From assembly GCF_029952445.1 (NCBI RefSeq), contig NZ_JAQPPK010000013.1, positions 81,137-145,136 of the forward strand: a DNA stretch of 64,000 nt, written 5' to 3'. This DNA is from Paenarthrobacter nitroguajacolicus. Its GTDB lineage: Bacteria; Actinomycetota; Actinomycetes; Actinomycetales; Micrococcaceae. The notes under the pieces were generated by a model. That model had not been told where the DNA came from, searched no databases, and was given only the letters and a program-made list of their open reading frames with translations. Of this stretch, positions 43,069 to 52,379 are shown piece by piece; within the stretch, counting starts at the first letter, position 1; every line of letters starts with the position of its first letter. The position numbers were made by a program, and so were the translations under genes.

Positions 43069-44492
43069 TCCAGACTGAAACCGCCCCCAAGCCGCGCAGG
43101 AATGTCGAGCTGCTGCTCATCGTGCTGGCCCTTGCCGTTGGGATCGGCGCCAGCGCCCTCGTCAGCCTCAACTCAGAGTTGGGTCTGGACAGTGACTTCT
43201 GGTTCCAGTCGAGCCTGCTCGCCGTAGCCGCCTTTGCATTCCACGTAGTCCTGAGGCTCCGCGCAAAGTATGCCGATCCGGTAATACTTCCCATTGTTGT
43301 TGCCCTGAATGGTCTGGGCCTGGCCCTGATCCACCGGATGGACGGCCCGGGTGACGATACCGGCAACAACCAACTCCGGTGGACTCTCATTGCCATGGCA
43401 GTGTCCATCGCTGTGATTTGGTTCCTCAAGGACCACCGCATCCTGCGCCGTTTCACCTACATTTCGCTGGCGGCCAGTGCGCTGCTGCTGGTCCTGCCCT
43501 TGGTTCCAGGCATCTCTGCCGGTGAGGTCCTGGGCGCCTCCGTCTGGATCCGCATCGGACCCATGACGTTCCAGCCCGGTGAAATCGCCAAGATCACCCT
43601 GGCCATATTCTTTGCGGGTTATCTTTCGTCCAACCGGGATCTCATCCTTTTGGCAGGCCGGAAGATCGGTCCCTTGCAGTTCCCGCGCTTCAAGGACCTG
43701 GGTCCGATGATCACCGCCTGGCTGGTGAGCATCGGCGTCCTGGTCTTCCAGCGCGACCTCGGTTCTTCAGTCCTGTTCTTCGGCCTCTTCATCGTGATGA
43801 TCTACGTGGCTACCAGCCGCATCTCCTGGGTAGTGATCGGACTTGCCCTGATCCTGGGCGGCGGCTTCATCGCTTCGAAGATCTTCTCGCACGTTGCCTT
43901 CAGGATCGACAGCTGGATCAATGCCTTCACCCCCGAGGTCTTTGGCAGGTCTCCGGGCGGCAGCGGACAGATTGTGCAGGGCCTGTTCGGCATGGCCGAT
44001 GGCGGCCTGGTGGGGACGGGCCTGGGCCAAGGCCGGCCGGACCTGGTGCCGTTCGCCAACAGCGACATGATCGTGGCGCTCATCGGCGAAGAACTTGGCC
44101 TAATCGGCCTCTTCGCCGTCGTGATGCTTTATTTGCTCCTCTTCACCCGCGGTTTCCGGGCAGCCCTGGGAACACGCGATGCCTTCGGCAAGCTCCTGGC
44201 ATGCGGTTTGTCCTTCGCGATCGCCCTGCAATGCTTCGTTGTCATCGGCGGCGTCACCCGGCTCATTCCGTTGACCGGCTTGACCACCCCGTTCCTGGCC
44301 GCAGGTGGTTCTTCCCTGCTGGCCAACTGGATCATTGTCGGGCTGCTGCTCATGATCTCCAATACGGCCCGCGGTCCGGTGGACACCACACCCATGGTCA
44401 GCAAGCCCCCGACCACCAGCTCCCACGGGTCAGCTAAACCCGCAACAGGACAGACACCAAGCGCACCAACAGAGGCGGTGAAACATCAATGA
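43065..44492 (+). CDS. rodA: RodA: FtsW/RodA/SpoVE family SEDS glycosyltransferase
   Basis: A 475-residue membrane protein with about 12 helices. SEDS signatures include Pro-Gly-Glu-Ile-Ala-Lys near residue 168, Gln-Arg-Asp-Leu-Gly-Ser-Ser, and Ile-Gly-Glu-Glu-Leu-Gly-Leu-Ile-Gly late in the protein. It polymerises lipid II during elongation, together with the class B PBP encoded next. The tail of about 40 residues is Thr/Pro/Ser-rich and cytoplasmic. Start and stop overlap both neighbours by 4 bp. Confidence 0.95.
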   Translation: MIQTETAPKPRRNVELLLIVLALAVGIGASALVSLNSELGLDSDFWFQSSLLAVAAFAFHVVLRLRAKYADPVILPIVVALNGLGLALIHRMDGPGDDTGNNQLRWTLIAMAVSIAVIWFLKDHRILRRFTYISLAASALLLVLPLVPGISAGEVLGASVWIRIGPMTFQPGEIAKITLAIFFAGYLSSNRDLILLAGRKIGPLQFPRFKDLGPMITAWLVSIGVLVFQRDLGSSVLFFGLFIVMIYVATSRISWVVIGLALILGGGFIASKIFSHVAFRIDSWINAFTPEVFGRSPGGSGQIVQGLFGMADGGLVGTGLGQGRPDLVPFANSDMIVALIGEELGLIGLFAVVMLYLLLFTRGFRAALGTRDAFGKLLACGLSFAIALQCFVVIGGVTRLIPLTGLTTPFLAAGGSSLLANWIIVGLLLMISNTARGPVDTTPMVSKPPTTSSHGSAKPATGQTPSAPTEAVKHQ

Positions 44493-45946
44493 ACCAGGCT
44501 ATTCGCAGCTCCTGGATGGCCGCCATCGCCATGTTCGCGTTGATTTTCGGCGCCATCAGCTACGTCCAGGTCATAGGCGCGGACGACCTCAACGCCAACC
44601 CTTGGAACCAACGCGCCATCCTGGCCACGTTCTGCAACGAACGAGGCGCCATCATCGTCGGCGGGAAACCGGTCGCGGAATCCGTGCCCGGCAACGAATC
44701 CTGCGCGTTCCAGCGTTCCTACCCCCAGCCTGAGCTTTACGCGGGCGTCACCGGCTTCTTCTCAAGGGGCTTCGGATCCACCGGCCTGGAGCAGTCCATG
44801 GGTGAAACCCTGGCGGGCAACTCGGACCAGTTGTTCCTGGACCGGATCAGCCAGATGTTCCTCGGCAAGGAACCCAAGGGTGCCTCCGTGGAGCTCACTT
44901 TGGATCCTGCCATCCAAAAACTGGCCTACGACCTCATTCCGGATGGACAGCGGGGATCCATCGTGGTCACCAACCCGAAGACCGGGGCCATCATTGCGAT
45001 GGTCTCCAAGCCTTCCTACGACCCCAACCTGATTGCCACCCACGACACCGCCGCCGCTGAGGCGAACATGGCCAAGCTGAACCAGGTCCCGGGTATCAAC
45101 CTGAACCAGAACGTCAGCGGCCCCACTGGCAACCTGCTTTCGCCAGGCTCGGTTTTCAAACTCATCGACACTGCAGCGGCACTGAATTCGGGCAAGTACA
45201 ACAAGGACAGCGACCTGCCGAACCCCAGCAGCCTCCCGCTCCCTGGTTCGAACGCAAGCCTCCCCAACTATGCCGGCGGTAATTGCAATGTCCGGGAGAC
45301 GGCGTCGTTCGCCTTTGCCCTTGAGCAGTCCTGCAATACGCCGTTCGCCAGCATTGCCTTGGACCTCGGCCAGGACGCGATCCGCGAGCAGGCCGAGAAG
45401 TTCGGCTTCGGCGAGACTTTCGGAGACCAACTCAAGCTCCAGCAGGCCAAGAGTGTCTTCCCCAAGGACCTCGACCAGGCCCAGCTTGCCCAGTCATCCG
45501 TCGGTCAGCGCGACGTCAAAGCCACGCCGCTGCAGATCAACATGATGACGGCCGCCATCGCAAACGGGGGCGTGCAGATGAAACCGAACCTGGTGCAGAC
45601 GGTGCGCGCTCCTGACCTGCGCGTCATCAGCGAAACCAAACCGGAAGCACTCCGGACCAGCACAACGCAGCCCATTGCCAGCCAGATCACCGAATGGATG
45701 ACCAGCGCCGTGGACAACGGCATCGCCAAGGGCGCAGCCGTTCCCGGCGTAAAGGTAGCCGGCAAGACCGGCACGGCGGAGCTCGGTGATTCAGGTTTGA
45801 ACAACTCTTGGTTTACCGGGTTCGCCCCGGCAAACGATCCGCAGGTAGCCGTCACCATCGTCATGGAACGTGTTGATGTGCTCACCGGTGCCCAGCTAAC
45901 CAGTCCGAACGCAAAGAAGATTTTTGAGGCGGTGTTGAATAAGTGA
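44489..45946 (+). CDS. pbpA: PbpA: class B penicillin-binding protein (transpeptidase)
   Basis: A 485-residue protein with one N-terminal membrane anchor (residues about 9-27), a dimerisation domain, and a transpeptidase domain. The active-site motifs are Ser-Pro-Gly-Ser-Val-Phe-Lys (SxxK), Ser-Cys-Asn (SxN) in Glu-Gln-Ser-Cys-Asn-Thr-Pro, and Lys-Thr-Gly-Thr-Ala-Glu (KTG). It cross-links peptidoglycan at the elongation or division site with RodA. The stop overlaps the pknA GTG. Confidence 0.95.
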   Translation: MNQAIRSSWMAAIAMFALIFGAISYVQVIGADDLNANPWNQRAILATFCNERGAIIVGGKPVAESVPGNESCAFQRSYPQPELYAGVTGFFSRGFGSTGLEQSMGETLAGNSDQLFLDRISQMFLGKEPKGASVELTLDPAIQKLAYDLIPDGQRGSIVVTNPKTGAIIAMVSKPSYDPNLIATHDTAAAEANMAKLNQVPGINLNQNVSGPTGNLLSPGSVFKLIDTAAALNSGKYNKDSDLPNPSSLPLPGSNASLPNYAGGNCNVRETASFAFALEQSCNTPFASIALDLGQDAIREQAEKFGFGETFGDQLKLQQAKSVFPKDLDQAQLAQSSVGQRDVKATPLQINMMTAAIANGGVQMKPNLVQTVRAPDLRVISETKPEALRTSTTQPIASQITEWMTSAVDNGIAKGAAVPGVKVAGKTGTAELGDSGLNNSWFTGFAPANDPQVAVTIVMERVDVLTGAQLTSPNAKKIFEAVLNK

Positions 45947-47787
45947 GGCCTACTTCGGGAATCACACTCGGCGGCAGGTTCCAGCTGACCAGTCGCATTG
46001 CGATTGGCGGCATGGGCGAGGTCTGGAAGGCCAAGGACCAGATCCTTGGCCGGATCGTGGCCATCAAGGTGCTCAAGGAGGAATACACGGGCGACCCCGG
46101 CTTCCTGCAGCGCTTCCGTGCCGAGGCGCGCCACACAGCACTCTTGAACCACGTGGGCATCGCCAACGTGTTCGATTACGGCGAGGAAGCCGGCTCCGCC
46201 TACCTGGTCATGGAACTTGTACCCGGGCACCCCCTGAGCGGGATCCTTGAGCGCGAGCAAGTCCTGTCCCCGGACATGACGCTCTCCATCATCGCCCAAA
46301 CGGCCCGCGCCCTTGCCGTTGCCCACGCGCAAGGCCTGGTTCACCGCGACATCAAGCCGGGCAACCTGCTGATCACCCCGGACAACCGGGTCAAGGTCAC
46401 CGACTTCGGCATTGCCCGCCTGGCGGACCAGGTTCCGTTGACCCAGACCGGACAGGTCATGGGTACGGCCCAGTACCTGGCACCCGAGCAAGCCACCGGC
46501 CAGACCGCCACAGGTTCTTCGGACATCTATTCCCTGGGCGTCATCGGTTACGAGTGCCTCACCGGCCACCGTCCGTTCTCCGGAGAATCCCAGATCGCCA
46601 TTGCCCTGGCACAGGTCAACGATGCTCCGCCGCCCCTCCCTGAGACGCTGCCGACGCCCGTGCGCGCGCTCTTGATGTCCATGCTTGCCAAGGACCCCAA
46701 GAACCGTCCGGCCAACGCCATCAAGCTTGCGGAAGCGGCTGAAGCCATCCGCAACGGCGACATCGCCACGGCACACGCTGCCGTACCGGGCATGCTGTTG
46801 TTCGAAGGCTCAACCGGCCCCATCACGGCACCGGTCAACACCGCAACGGCACCCACCGGCGTCGTTGCCTCGCCTTACGGTAAGGAGCAGTCCTCGACGG
46901 CGACCTCCGCACTTCCGGTGCTGGGCGCCGGCGCAGCCGTGGCTGCTGTTGGAGCAGCGGCGGCTTCCGCCGACAACCCACTGACGCGGGCCAACGCGCT
47001 CGAAGCCGAACGGCAACTGAACGACGATGAAGAGGTCATCTACAGCGATGACGAACGCTATGACGATCAGGAACCGGAACGCAAGAAGCGCAGTCCATGG
47101 ACGTGGCCCCTTGTCGCGCTGATCCTGCTGGTCTTGTTCGCGCTGGTTGGTTTCCTGATTTCGCAGTCAGGCTTCTTCTCTCCCACCCCCGCGCCCAGCC
47201 AATCCACTTCCGTGAGCACCAGCCGCTCTGCCAGCCCGACGTCCACGTCGGCCACTGCGACGCCGACGCCCACGGAAACCTCTGAAGCGCCGTCGCCCAC
47301 CCAGTCGACGCCGCAGAAGATCAACCTCATCCCGGAAGAGTTCGAGGGCCAGCCATTCGAGACAGTCAGTGCACAGCTTCGTGCGCTCGGTCTCGGAGTC
47401 AACGGGCAAGAGAAATTTGATCCGTCGGCGGCCGGAACGGTGCTCAGCCTCAATCCCACCGGACCTGTTGACCCGGGTACCACCATCACGGTGACGTACT
47501 CCAAGGGTCCTGAGATGGTTGCGGTGCCCAGCATTGGCCCGGGACTCTCCGAGAGCCAGGTGCAGGGCCTCCTGGAGGGCGCAGGGCTCAAGTACGTCAG
47601 GGGTGAAGACGTCAACGGAGCCATCGGCCAGCAGCCCGGCACGTTCGTGCGCTCGTCACCTGCTTCGGGCACCGAGGTACAGGCAGGCTCAACTGTCACT
47701 TACTTCTTGTCGAAGGAACTCGTCCCCACGAATCCCGGCTCTGCAAGCGCCAACCCCTCCAGCTCCGCGTCCCCGACAGGCCGCTAA
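45943..47787 (+). CDS. pknA: PknA: Ser/Thr protein kinase with two PASTA-like domains
   Basis: A 614-residue protein. The kinase domain (residues about 10-270) has Gly-Gly-Met-Gly-Glu-Val, catalytic Lys42, His134-Arg-Asp-Ile-Lys-Pro and Asp154-Phe-Gly. A juxtamembrane acidic linker, one membrane helix (about 388-408), a Ser/Thr/Pro spacer and then two PASTA-like units to about residue 600 follow. Mycobacterial PknA lacks PASTA domains, so this extracellular sensor part is notable. It probably autophosphorylates and phosphorylates cell-growth proteins. The gap to the previous stop is a 4-bp overlap. Confidence 0.94.
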   Translation: MRPTSGITLGGRFQLTSRIAIGGMGEVWKAKDQILGRIVAIKVLKEEYTGDPGFLQRFRAEARHTALLNHVGIANVFDYGEEAGSAYLVMELVPGHPLSGILEREQVLSPDMTLSIIAQTARALAVAHAQGLVHRDIKPGNLLITPDNRVKVTDFGIARLADQVPLTQTGQVMGTAQYLAPEQATGQTATGSSDIYSLGVIGYECLTGHRPFSGESQIAIALAQVNDAPPPLPETLPTPVRALLMSMLAKDPKNRPANAIKLAEAAEAIRNGDIATAHAAVPGMLLFEGSTGPITAPVNTATAPTGVVASPYGKEQSSTATSALPVLGAGAAVAAVGAAAASADNPLTRANALEAERQLNDDEEVIYSDDERYDDQEPERKKRSPWTWPLVALILLVLFALVGFLISQSGFFSPTPAPSQSTSVSTSRSASPTSTSATATPTPTETSEAPSPTQSTPQKINLIPEEFEGQPFETVSAQLRALGLGVNGQEKFDPSAAGTVLSLNPTGPVDPGTTITVTYSKGPEMVAVPSIGPGLSESQVQGLLEGAGLKYVRGEDVNGAIGQQPGTFVRSSPASGTEVQAGSTVTYFLSKELVPTNPGSASANPSSSASPTGR

Positions 47788-47841
47788 GTCGCCATGTCCA
47801 CGCCACGTCCCGGCCCCGCGCATCGAGAGGAGAGCACACCT

Positions 47842-49716
47842 GTGTCTTCACAGCGCATCCTCAATGGACGCTACGAACTCGGTGAGTTGATCGGTCGTGG
47901 CGGAATGGCTGACGTCTACAAGGGAACTGACACCCTGCTGGGACGAACCATCGCAGTGAAGGTCCTGCGTGCGGACCTCGCCCGGGATCCGCAGTTCCAG
48001 GCCCGTTTCAAGCGCGAAGCCCAGGCAGTTGCCGCACTCAACCATCCCTCCATCGTGGCCATTTTCGATACCGGAGAGTACTCGGTTCCGGGTGGTCCCG
48101 GCGAGGATGTCCGCGTTCCCTACATCGTCATGGAATTCGTCTCGGGCCGCACGCTGAGGGACATGATCAAGGCGAAGGAACTGGGCGTCGAGGACTCGAT
48201 CGGCTACACGCTGGGTGTCCTCGCCGCACTGGAGTACAGCCACAAAGCCGGCATTGTGCACCGGGATATCAAGCCGGCCAACGTCATGGTCTGCGCCGAT
48301 ACCGGAGACGTAAAAGTCATGGATTTCGGCATCGCCCGGGCCATGGCAGACTCAGCTGCCACCATGACACAAACGCAGGCGGTGGTAGGCACCGCCCAGT
48401 ACCTTTCACCGGAACAGGCCAGGGGCGAGACAGTGGACGCCCGAAGCGACCTCTACTCGGCCGGTTGCCTCCTGTATGAACTCCTGACCAGCCGGCCGCC
48501 CTTTGTTGGCGACAGCCCGGTTTCCGTGGCCTACCAGCATGTCCGCGAAACTCCGGAACTGCCAAGCTCACACAACCCCGATGTCACCGAGGCGCTGGAT
48601 TCCGTGCTGGTCAAGGCCCTGCAAAAAAGCCGGACCGACCGCTTCCAGGATGCAGCCGCCTTCCGGCGTGCTCTCCGGGCCGCGAGCAACGGCATAGCTG
48701 TACCCGCCCTGCCGGCCAGCGAAGCTCCCACGGATCCCAATGACTTGGTGGAAGAGGAAGATCCCGCTACGCAGCTCTTGAGCACCACGGCTGTGGGGTT
48801 CCTTGATGTGGACCAGTTCAGGGACGAACCCCTCGTCCATGAACAGCTTGACCAAGCACACGAGGACCCCCTTCCCCTGGGCCTCCCACCGGAACGTGAG
48901 CGGCCCGCACAGCAGAAGTCCCGGCGTCGTGCGTGGGTTGCCACTCTGGTGATCTTCACGCTCCTGGTGCTGGCCGGCGGCGGATTCTGGCTTTACAACC
49001 TCATGAATACCAAACCGGCCGAGCCTGCGCAGGTCGAAGTACCGGTCGTGGCCAACATGACTGAATCCCAAGCGATCCAGAAACTGTATTCGCTCAAACT
49101 GGTGCCCAAATCGGTACGGGAGCCCAGTAATACCGTGGCCAAGGACGTCGCCATTGGCACCTCGCCCGCCGCAGGTTCCATGGTGGCGCAGGACGGCGAA
49201 GTGATCCTCAAGGTCTCCAGCGGTCCCAGCTCGGTGACCATACCGACGGACATCGTGGGGCGTACAGAAGCAAATGCAACGGATGTCCTCCGGAAACTCG
49301 GCATCTTGGGCGATATCAACAGTGTCCGGACGCACAGCGCCACTGTGCCCATGGGCCAGGTGATCAACACGGCACCGGCACCGGGCGCCCCGATTGGCAC
49401 CACCTCCACAGTGGAGCTGCAGATCTCCTCCGGCAAAGTGCTGATGCCGCAGCTCATTGGTCTTCCCCAGGCAGAGGCCGAGGCGGCGTTGAAAGTCAAT
49501 GGACTGACCATGACAGTGGTTGAGCAGGAAAACTCGCAGGTTGATCCAGGCGTAGTCACAGCTCAAAGCGAGGCATTCAACAGCGAGGTTGATCAGGGCA
49601 AGATGGTTACCGTTACGGTTGCCAAGGCTCCCGCCCCGGCCCCGACACCCACCCCAACGCCAACGCCAACGGACACCCAAACACCGAAGCCGACGCCCAC
49701 GCCCACCAAGAAGTAG
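47842..49716 (+). CDS. pknB: PknB: Ser/Thr protein kinase with three PASTA domains
   Basis: 624 residues from GTG at 47842, preceded by GAGGAGAG; an in-frame ATG at 47794 has no ribosome site and adds a Pro/Arg/Glu leader. Kinase domain: Gly-Arg-Gly-Gly-Met-Ala-Asp-Val, Lys40, His140-Arg-Asp-Ile-Lys-Pro, Asp161-Phe-Gly, activation loop with Thr residues. One membrane helix lies near residues 365-387, then three PASTA domains that bind peptidoglycan fragments or lipid II. A Pro-Thr tail ends the protein. It is last in the seven-gene cluster and coordinates cell-wall growth. Confidence 0.95.
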   Translation: MSSQRILNGRYELGELIGRGGMADVYKGTDTLLGRTIAVKVLRADLARDPQFQARFKREAQAVAALNHPSIVAIFDTGEYSVPGGPGEDVRVPYIVMEFVSGRTLRDMIKAKELGVEDSIGYTLGVLAALEYSHKAGIVHRDIKPANVMVCADTGDVKVMDFGIARAMADSAATMTQTQAVVGTAQYLSPEQARGETVDARSDLYSAGCLLYELLTSRPPFVGDSPVSVAYQHVRETPELPSSHNPDVTEALDSVLVKALQKSRTDRFQDAAAFRRALRAASNGIAVPALPASEAPTDPNDLVEEEDPATQLLSTTAVGFLDVDQFRDEPLVHEQLDQAHEDPLPLGLPPERERPAQQKSRRRAWVATLVIFTLLVLAGGGFWLYNLMNTKPAEPAQVEVPVVANMTESQAIQKLYSLKLVPKSVREPSNTVAKDVAIGTSPAAGSMVAQDGEVILKVSSGPSSVTIPTDIVGRTEANATDVLRKLGILGDINSVRTHSATVPMGQVINTAPAPGAPIGTTSTVELQISSGKVLMPQLIGLPQAEAEAALKVNGLTMTVVEQENSQVDPGVVTAQSEAFNSEVDQGKMVTVTVAKAPAPAPTPTPTPTPTDTQTPKPTPTPTKK

Positions 49717-49746
49717 CCGTCCTGCCTGAACCCGGGCTCCCGGGCC

Positions 49747-49784
49747 AAGTGGCTACTGCTTGATCAAGTGGCTACTGCTTGATC
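49747..49784. repeat. 19-bp perfect tandem duplication at the end of trpG/pabA
   Basis: AAGTGGCTACTGCTTGATC occurs twice back to back (49747-49765 and 49766-49784). The second copy codes for the last residues and stop of the minus-strand amidotransferase, and the first is a copy lying past that stop. A replication-slippage event is the simple explanation. Confidence 0.85.
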
Positions 49785-50413
49785 AGGGGGCTCAGCTTGG
49801 AAGCGCGTTCGGCGGCGCCGGTCATGCCAAGGGATTCAAGCCAGTTCCCCAGCATCTGGTACCCACCTTCGGTGAGCACTGATTCGGGATGGAACTGCAC
49901 GCCGCACAGGGGAGCGGTTTTGTGTTGGAGTCCCATCACCACGCCATTGGTGGTCTCCGCGGTGATCTCCAGAACGTCCGGAATGGAATCGCGGACTGCA
50001 GCCAGGGAGTGGTACCGCGTAGCCGTGACAGGGGAGGGGAGTCCGGCGAAGACGCTCTTGCCTTCGTGGCTCACCGGGGAAGTCTTGCCGTGCATGAGTT
50101 CCGGGGCGTGGGTCACCACTCCGCCGTAGGCTTCAGCGAGGGCCTGGTGCCCCAGGCAGACGCCGAACATGGGCTTGGAGGCCTCGCCGCACCATTTGAT
50201 GAGTTCGATGCAGACGCCCGCTTCAGCCGGGGTGCCTGGCCCCGGGGACACGAGCACGCCGTCCCGCGTCGCCGCCAGTTCCGTGGCCTCGGCAAGAGTG
50301 ACGTCATCGTTGCGGACCACGGTTGTTTCGGCTCCGAGTTCCTGGAGGTAGCCCACCAGTGTGTAGACGAAGCTGTCGTAGTTATCTACTACCAAAATCT
50401 TTGTTGTGCTCAT
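49772..50413 (-). CDS. trpG: Aminodeoxychorismate/anthranilate synthase component II (glutamine amidotransferase)
   Basis: A 213-residue class I glutamine amidotransferase. The start is Ile-Leu-Val-Val-Asp-Asn-Tyr-Asp-Ser-Phe-Val. It has the oxyanion segment Ser-Pro-Gly-Pro-Gly-Thr-Pro, the nucleophile Cys in Phe-Gly-Val-Cys-Leu-Gly-His-Gln, and the catalytic His-Pro-Glu in Gln-Phe-His-Pro-Glu-Ser. It supplies ammonia for anthranilate or 4-amino-4-deoxychorismate; the gene in this origin-linked place in actinobacteria may be named trpG or pabA. Its ATG overlaps the stop of the small membrane gene upstream by 4 bp. Confidence 0.94.
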   Translation of the reverse strand: MSTTKILVVDNYDSFVYTLVGYLQELGAETTVVRNDDVTLAEATELAATRDGVLVSPGPGTPAEAGVCIELIKWCGEASKPMFGVCLGHQALAEAYGGVVTHAPELMHGKTSPVSHEGKSVFAGLPSPVTATRYHSLAAVRDSIPDVLEITAETTNGVVMGLQHKTAPLCGVQFHPESVLTEGGYQMLGNWLESLGMTGAAERASKLSPLIKQ

Positions 50414-50580
50414 GGTTGCTGCACTAAACCAATCGTTGAGTCAGTCAATGTGGTGAATTGGGAAAACCAGGGGAAGAGGAACTCGACCATCAGCACCAGG
50501 GCTACGCCCACAAGTACCAATGAAGTAAGGATCCGCACCCACAGCGGACCGGGCAAATTCCGGAAGATCCATGCGTACAT
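50410..50580 (-). CDS. Small single-helix membrane protein between sortase and trpG
   Basis: 56 residues read directly from the sequence: ATG at 50580, stop at 50410-50412. It begins Met-Tyr-Ala-Trp-Ile-Phe-Arg-Asn-Leu-Pro-Gly-Pro, has one hydrophobic helix (residues about 15-35) and then Glu-Phe-Leu-Phe-Pro-Trp-Phe, a Phe-Pro-Trp motif seen in small conserved actinobacterial proteins at this locus. The start lies 3 bp after the sortase stop and the stop overlaps trpG by 4 bp, so the three genes form one operon. Function unknown; a sortase partner is possible. Confidence 0.8.
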   Translation of the reverse strand: MYAWIFRNLPGPLWVRILTSLVLVGVALVLMVEFLFPWFSQFTTLTDSTIGLVQQP

Positions 50581-50583
50581 CTG

Positions 50584-51396
50584 CTACCCCTTTCCCTGGG
50601 CTCGGGCTACTTGGGCGGCAATTTCCGACGGCGGACCTGCTGAGGCAGGTTGCCAACTCTCCAGCAGGGAGTAAGCAATGATGCGTTCCTGTGCACCAAA
50701 CCGCGGGTTGCAACTGGTCATGGTGAGGACGCTTTCCGTCGGAGTGGCATCCGGTTGGGTTGGCACAGGCAAGAGCACATCGGTGCGGTCCGGCAAGACG
50801 ATCTGGTTGTTTCGGAAAACGTAGGTGTAGTAACCGTCTGCAGTTTGGACGTAGATCTTGTCCCCGGGAACCAGTGTGTGGATGTTGTCCAGCACGGCGC
50901 CATGCGTCTGCCTGTGGCCGGCCACTGCAAAATTGCCCGGAGCCCCAGGCATGCTGGTGCTTCCGTAGTGTCCCAGACCCAAGGTGTCCAGGACATCCGA
51001 GCCCGTGCCCTCGATGATGGGGCGGGTGTAGTCCGGGCCAAAGCGCGGGATGTACATGATGCCAATGGTTCCGCCGTTCCCGGGGGCCTTGCCGACCACA
51101 GGGGGTCCGTAATCCACCGGGCCGGTTGGCGCCGCCGGAGCTATCGGTCCAGTGAATTCCTGGGCAAAACTCTTGACGGCCTCCGTCTGCTTTGCGTCGG
51201 CTTCCACGTTGGTCCACCACAATTCCCAGGCCACGAACAGGAGCAGGACTATGCCCGCGGTGATGAGTAGTTCACCCAGGATCTGGCTGATTTTACGGAT
51301 GACATCCGAGGCCCTGCGCCGCTTTCGGGGCCGCAATTCCTGTTGATCGCTGGCGGACGGCACGGCAGATGCCGCCGTCGTCTGCTGGTGCGCCAC
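50584..51396 (-). CDS. Class E sortase
   Basis: 270 residues from GTG at 51396, with GGAGACC upstream. An N-terminal basic tail and one membrane helix (about 38-58) precede the sortase domain. Catalytic His161 in Val-Ala-Gly-His-Arg-Gln-Thr-His-Gly, Cys229 in Thr-Met-Thr-Ser-Cys-Asn-Pro-Arg, and Arg238 in Gln-Glu-Arg-Ile-Ile are all present. Class E sortases of GC-rich actinobacteria anchor surface proteins with LAxTG-type signals to peptidoglycan or act as housekeeping sortases. No substrate gene is seen in the window. Confidence 0.93.
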   Translation of the reverse strand: MAHQQTTAASAVPSASDQQELRPRKRRRASDVIRKISQILGELLITAGIVLLLFVAWELWWTNVEADAKQTEAVKSFAQEFTGPIAPAAPTGPVDYGPPVVGKAPGNGGTIGIMYIPRFGPDYTRPIIEGTGSDVLDTLGLGHYGSTSMPGAPGNFAVAGHRQTHGAVLDNIHTLVPGDKIYVQTADGYYTYVFRNNQIVLPDRTDVLLPVPTQPDATPTESVLTMTSCNPRFGAQERIIAYSLLESWQPASAGPPSEIAAQVARAQGKG

Positions 51397-51569
51397 AGGG
51401 TCTCCTCGTATAGGGCGCGGGCGTCGCAGGCGTATCCCGAGTTGCGGCTAGACTTGACAGCTAGAACCAACCCGGAACGCCGTGTGGCCGTTAACCGCTG
51501 GAAATTTCCTTCCTGCAGGATATCAAGGCCGGCTGGAACGGGTATTAACCGAACAGTCCAGGAGGATCC

Positions 51570-51824
51570 GTGCCCGAGTCCAAGCCCCGCAAGCGGCCTG
51601 CCCGCCAGGCCCAACAGACCTCGGCCACGCAGCAGTACAAGCCCAACCCGGTTTGGTACAAGGCAGTCATGTTCGGGCTGATGATCCTCGGACTTCTCTG
51701 GATCATTACCTTCTATATCACTGAGGGACAGTTCCCGGTCCGTGATTGGGCGTCCTGGAACATCGTTGCAGGGTTCGGCATCGCGATCGTCGGGTTCCTC
51801 ATGACCACCCGCTGGCGCTCCTAG
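51570..51824 (+). CDS. crgA: Cell division protein CrgA
   Basis: 84 residues from GTG at 51570 with AGGAGGATCC upstream. It has a basic N-terminal tail, then Asn-Pro-Val-Trp-Tyr-Lys-Ala-Val-Met-Phe and two membrane helices (about 33-50 and 62-78), ending Met-Thr-Thr-Arg-Trp-Arg-Ser. This is the full CrgA pattern. CrgA recruits FtsZ/PBP partners at the septum and tempers Z-ring formation. Its place between sortase and ppiA follows the actinobacterial origin-region order. Confidence 0.95.
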   Translation: MPESKPRKRPARQAQQTSATQQYKPNPVWYKAVMFGLMILGLLWIITFYITEGQFPVRDWASWNIVAGFGIAIVGFLMTTRWRS

Positions 51825-51869
51825 GAAACCCGGACCTCACTTTCCAGTGCTCTGCATCGTCTACAGGAT

Positions 51870-52379
51870 ATGAGCAACCGGCACACCACGTTGGATTCCC
51901 CGTTGGGGCAGTTGACGCTGACTGCCCGCGGGGAATTTTTGACGGGCATCTTCTACGAAGGGCACTGGCATATGCCTCCGCCGGATTATTTCGGAGAGCC
52001 AACCAGCATCGAGGATCCGGTTTTTGCCCGCACCCGAAGCGAGCTCTCTGAGTACTTGGGCGGCCACCGCACTGAATTCCACGTTCCGTTTGAGACAAGT
52101 GGAAACCCCTTCCAGGAAAAGGTCTGGGCCCGGCTCCAACACATTCCATTTGGGGAAACCGTTAGCTACGGCGAGTTGGCTGCTGAGCTGGGCGACCCTA
52201 ACCTTGCGCAGGCAGTTGGCTCCGCGGTGGGCCGCAATCCCATCAGCATCATCATTCCTTGCCACCGCGTGGTGGGCCGGAAAGGCCAACTCACCGGGTA
52301 TGCAGGCGGGCTCCCCAACAAACGCTTCCTCCTGGAATTGGAAGAACCGGACTCCGTGAGAGAGGGCAAGCTCTTTTGA
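51870..52379 (+). CDS. Methylated-DNA-[protein]-cysteine S-methyltransferase (Ogt type), first copy
   Basis: A 169-residue protein. A ribonuclease-like N-terminal domain (about 1-80) and the DNA-binding/active-site domain with Ile-Pro-Phe-Gly-Glu-Thr-Val-Ser-Tyr, Val-Gly-Arg-Asn-Pro-Ile, and Ile-Pro-Cys131-His-Arg-Val are visible. It transfers alkyl groups from O6-alkylguanine to Cys131 in a suicide reaction. It is the first gene of a tight run: its TGA stop shares one base with the ATG of the sigma factor. Confidence 0.95.
   Translation: MSNRHTTLDSPLGQLTLTARGEFLTGIFYEGHWHMPPPDYFGEPTSIEDPVFARTRSELSEYLGGHRTEFHVPFETSGNPFQEKVWARLQHIPFGETVSYGELAAELGDPNLAQAVGSAVGRNPISIIIPCHRVVGRKGQLTGYAGGLPNKRFLLELEEPDSVREGKLF

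Noticed and set aside
45505..46776. 423-residue minus-strand frame across pbpA and pknA
   Set aside because: Antisense shadow of two conserved genes with catalytic motifs on the plus strand.
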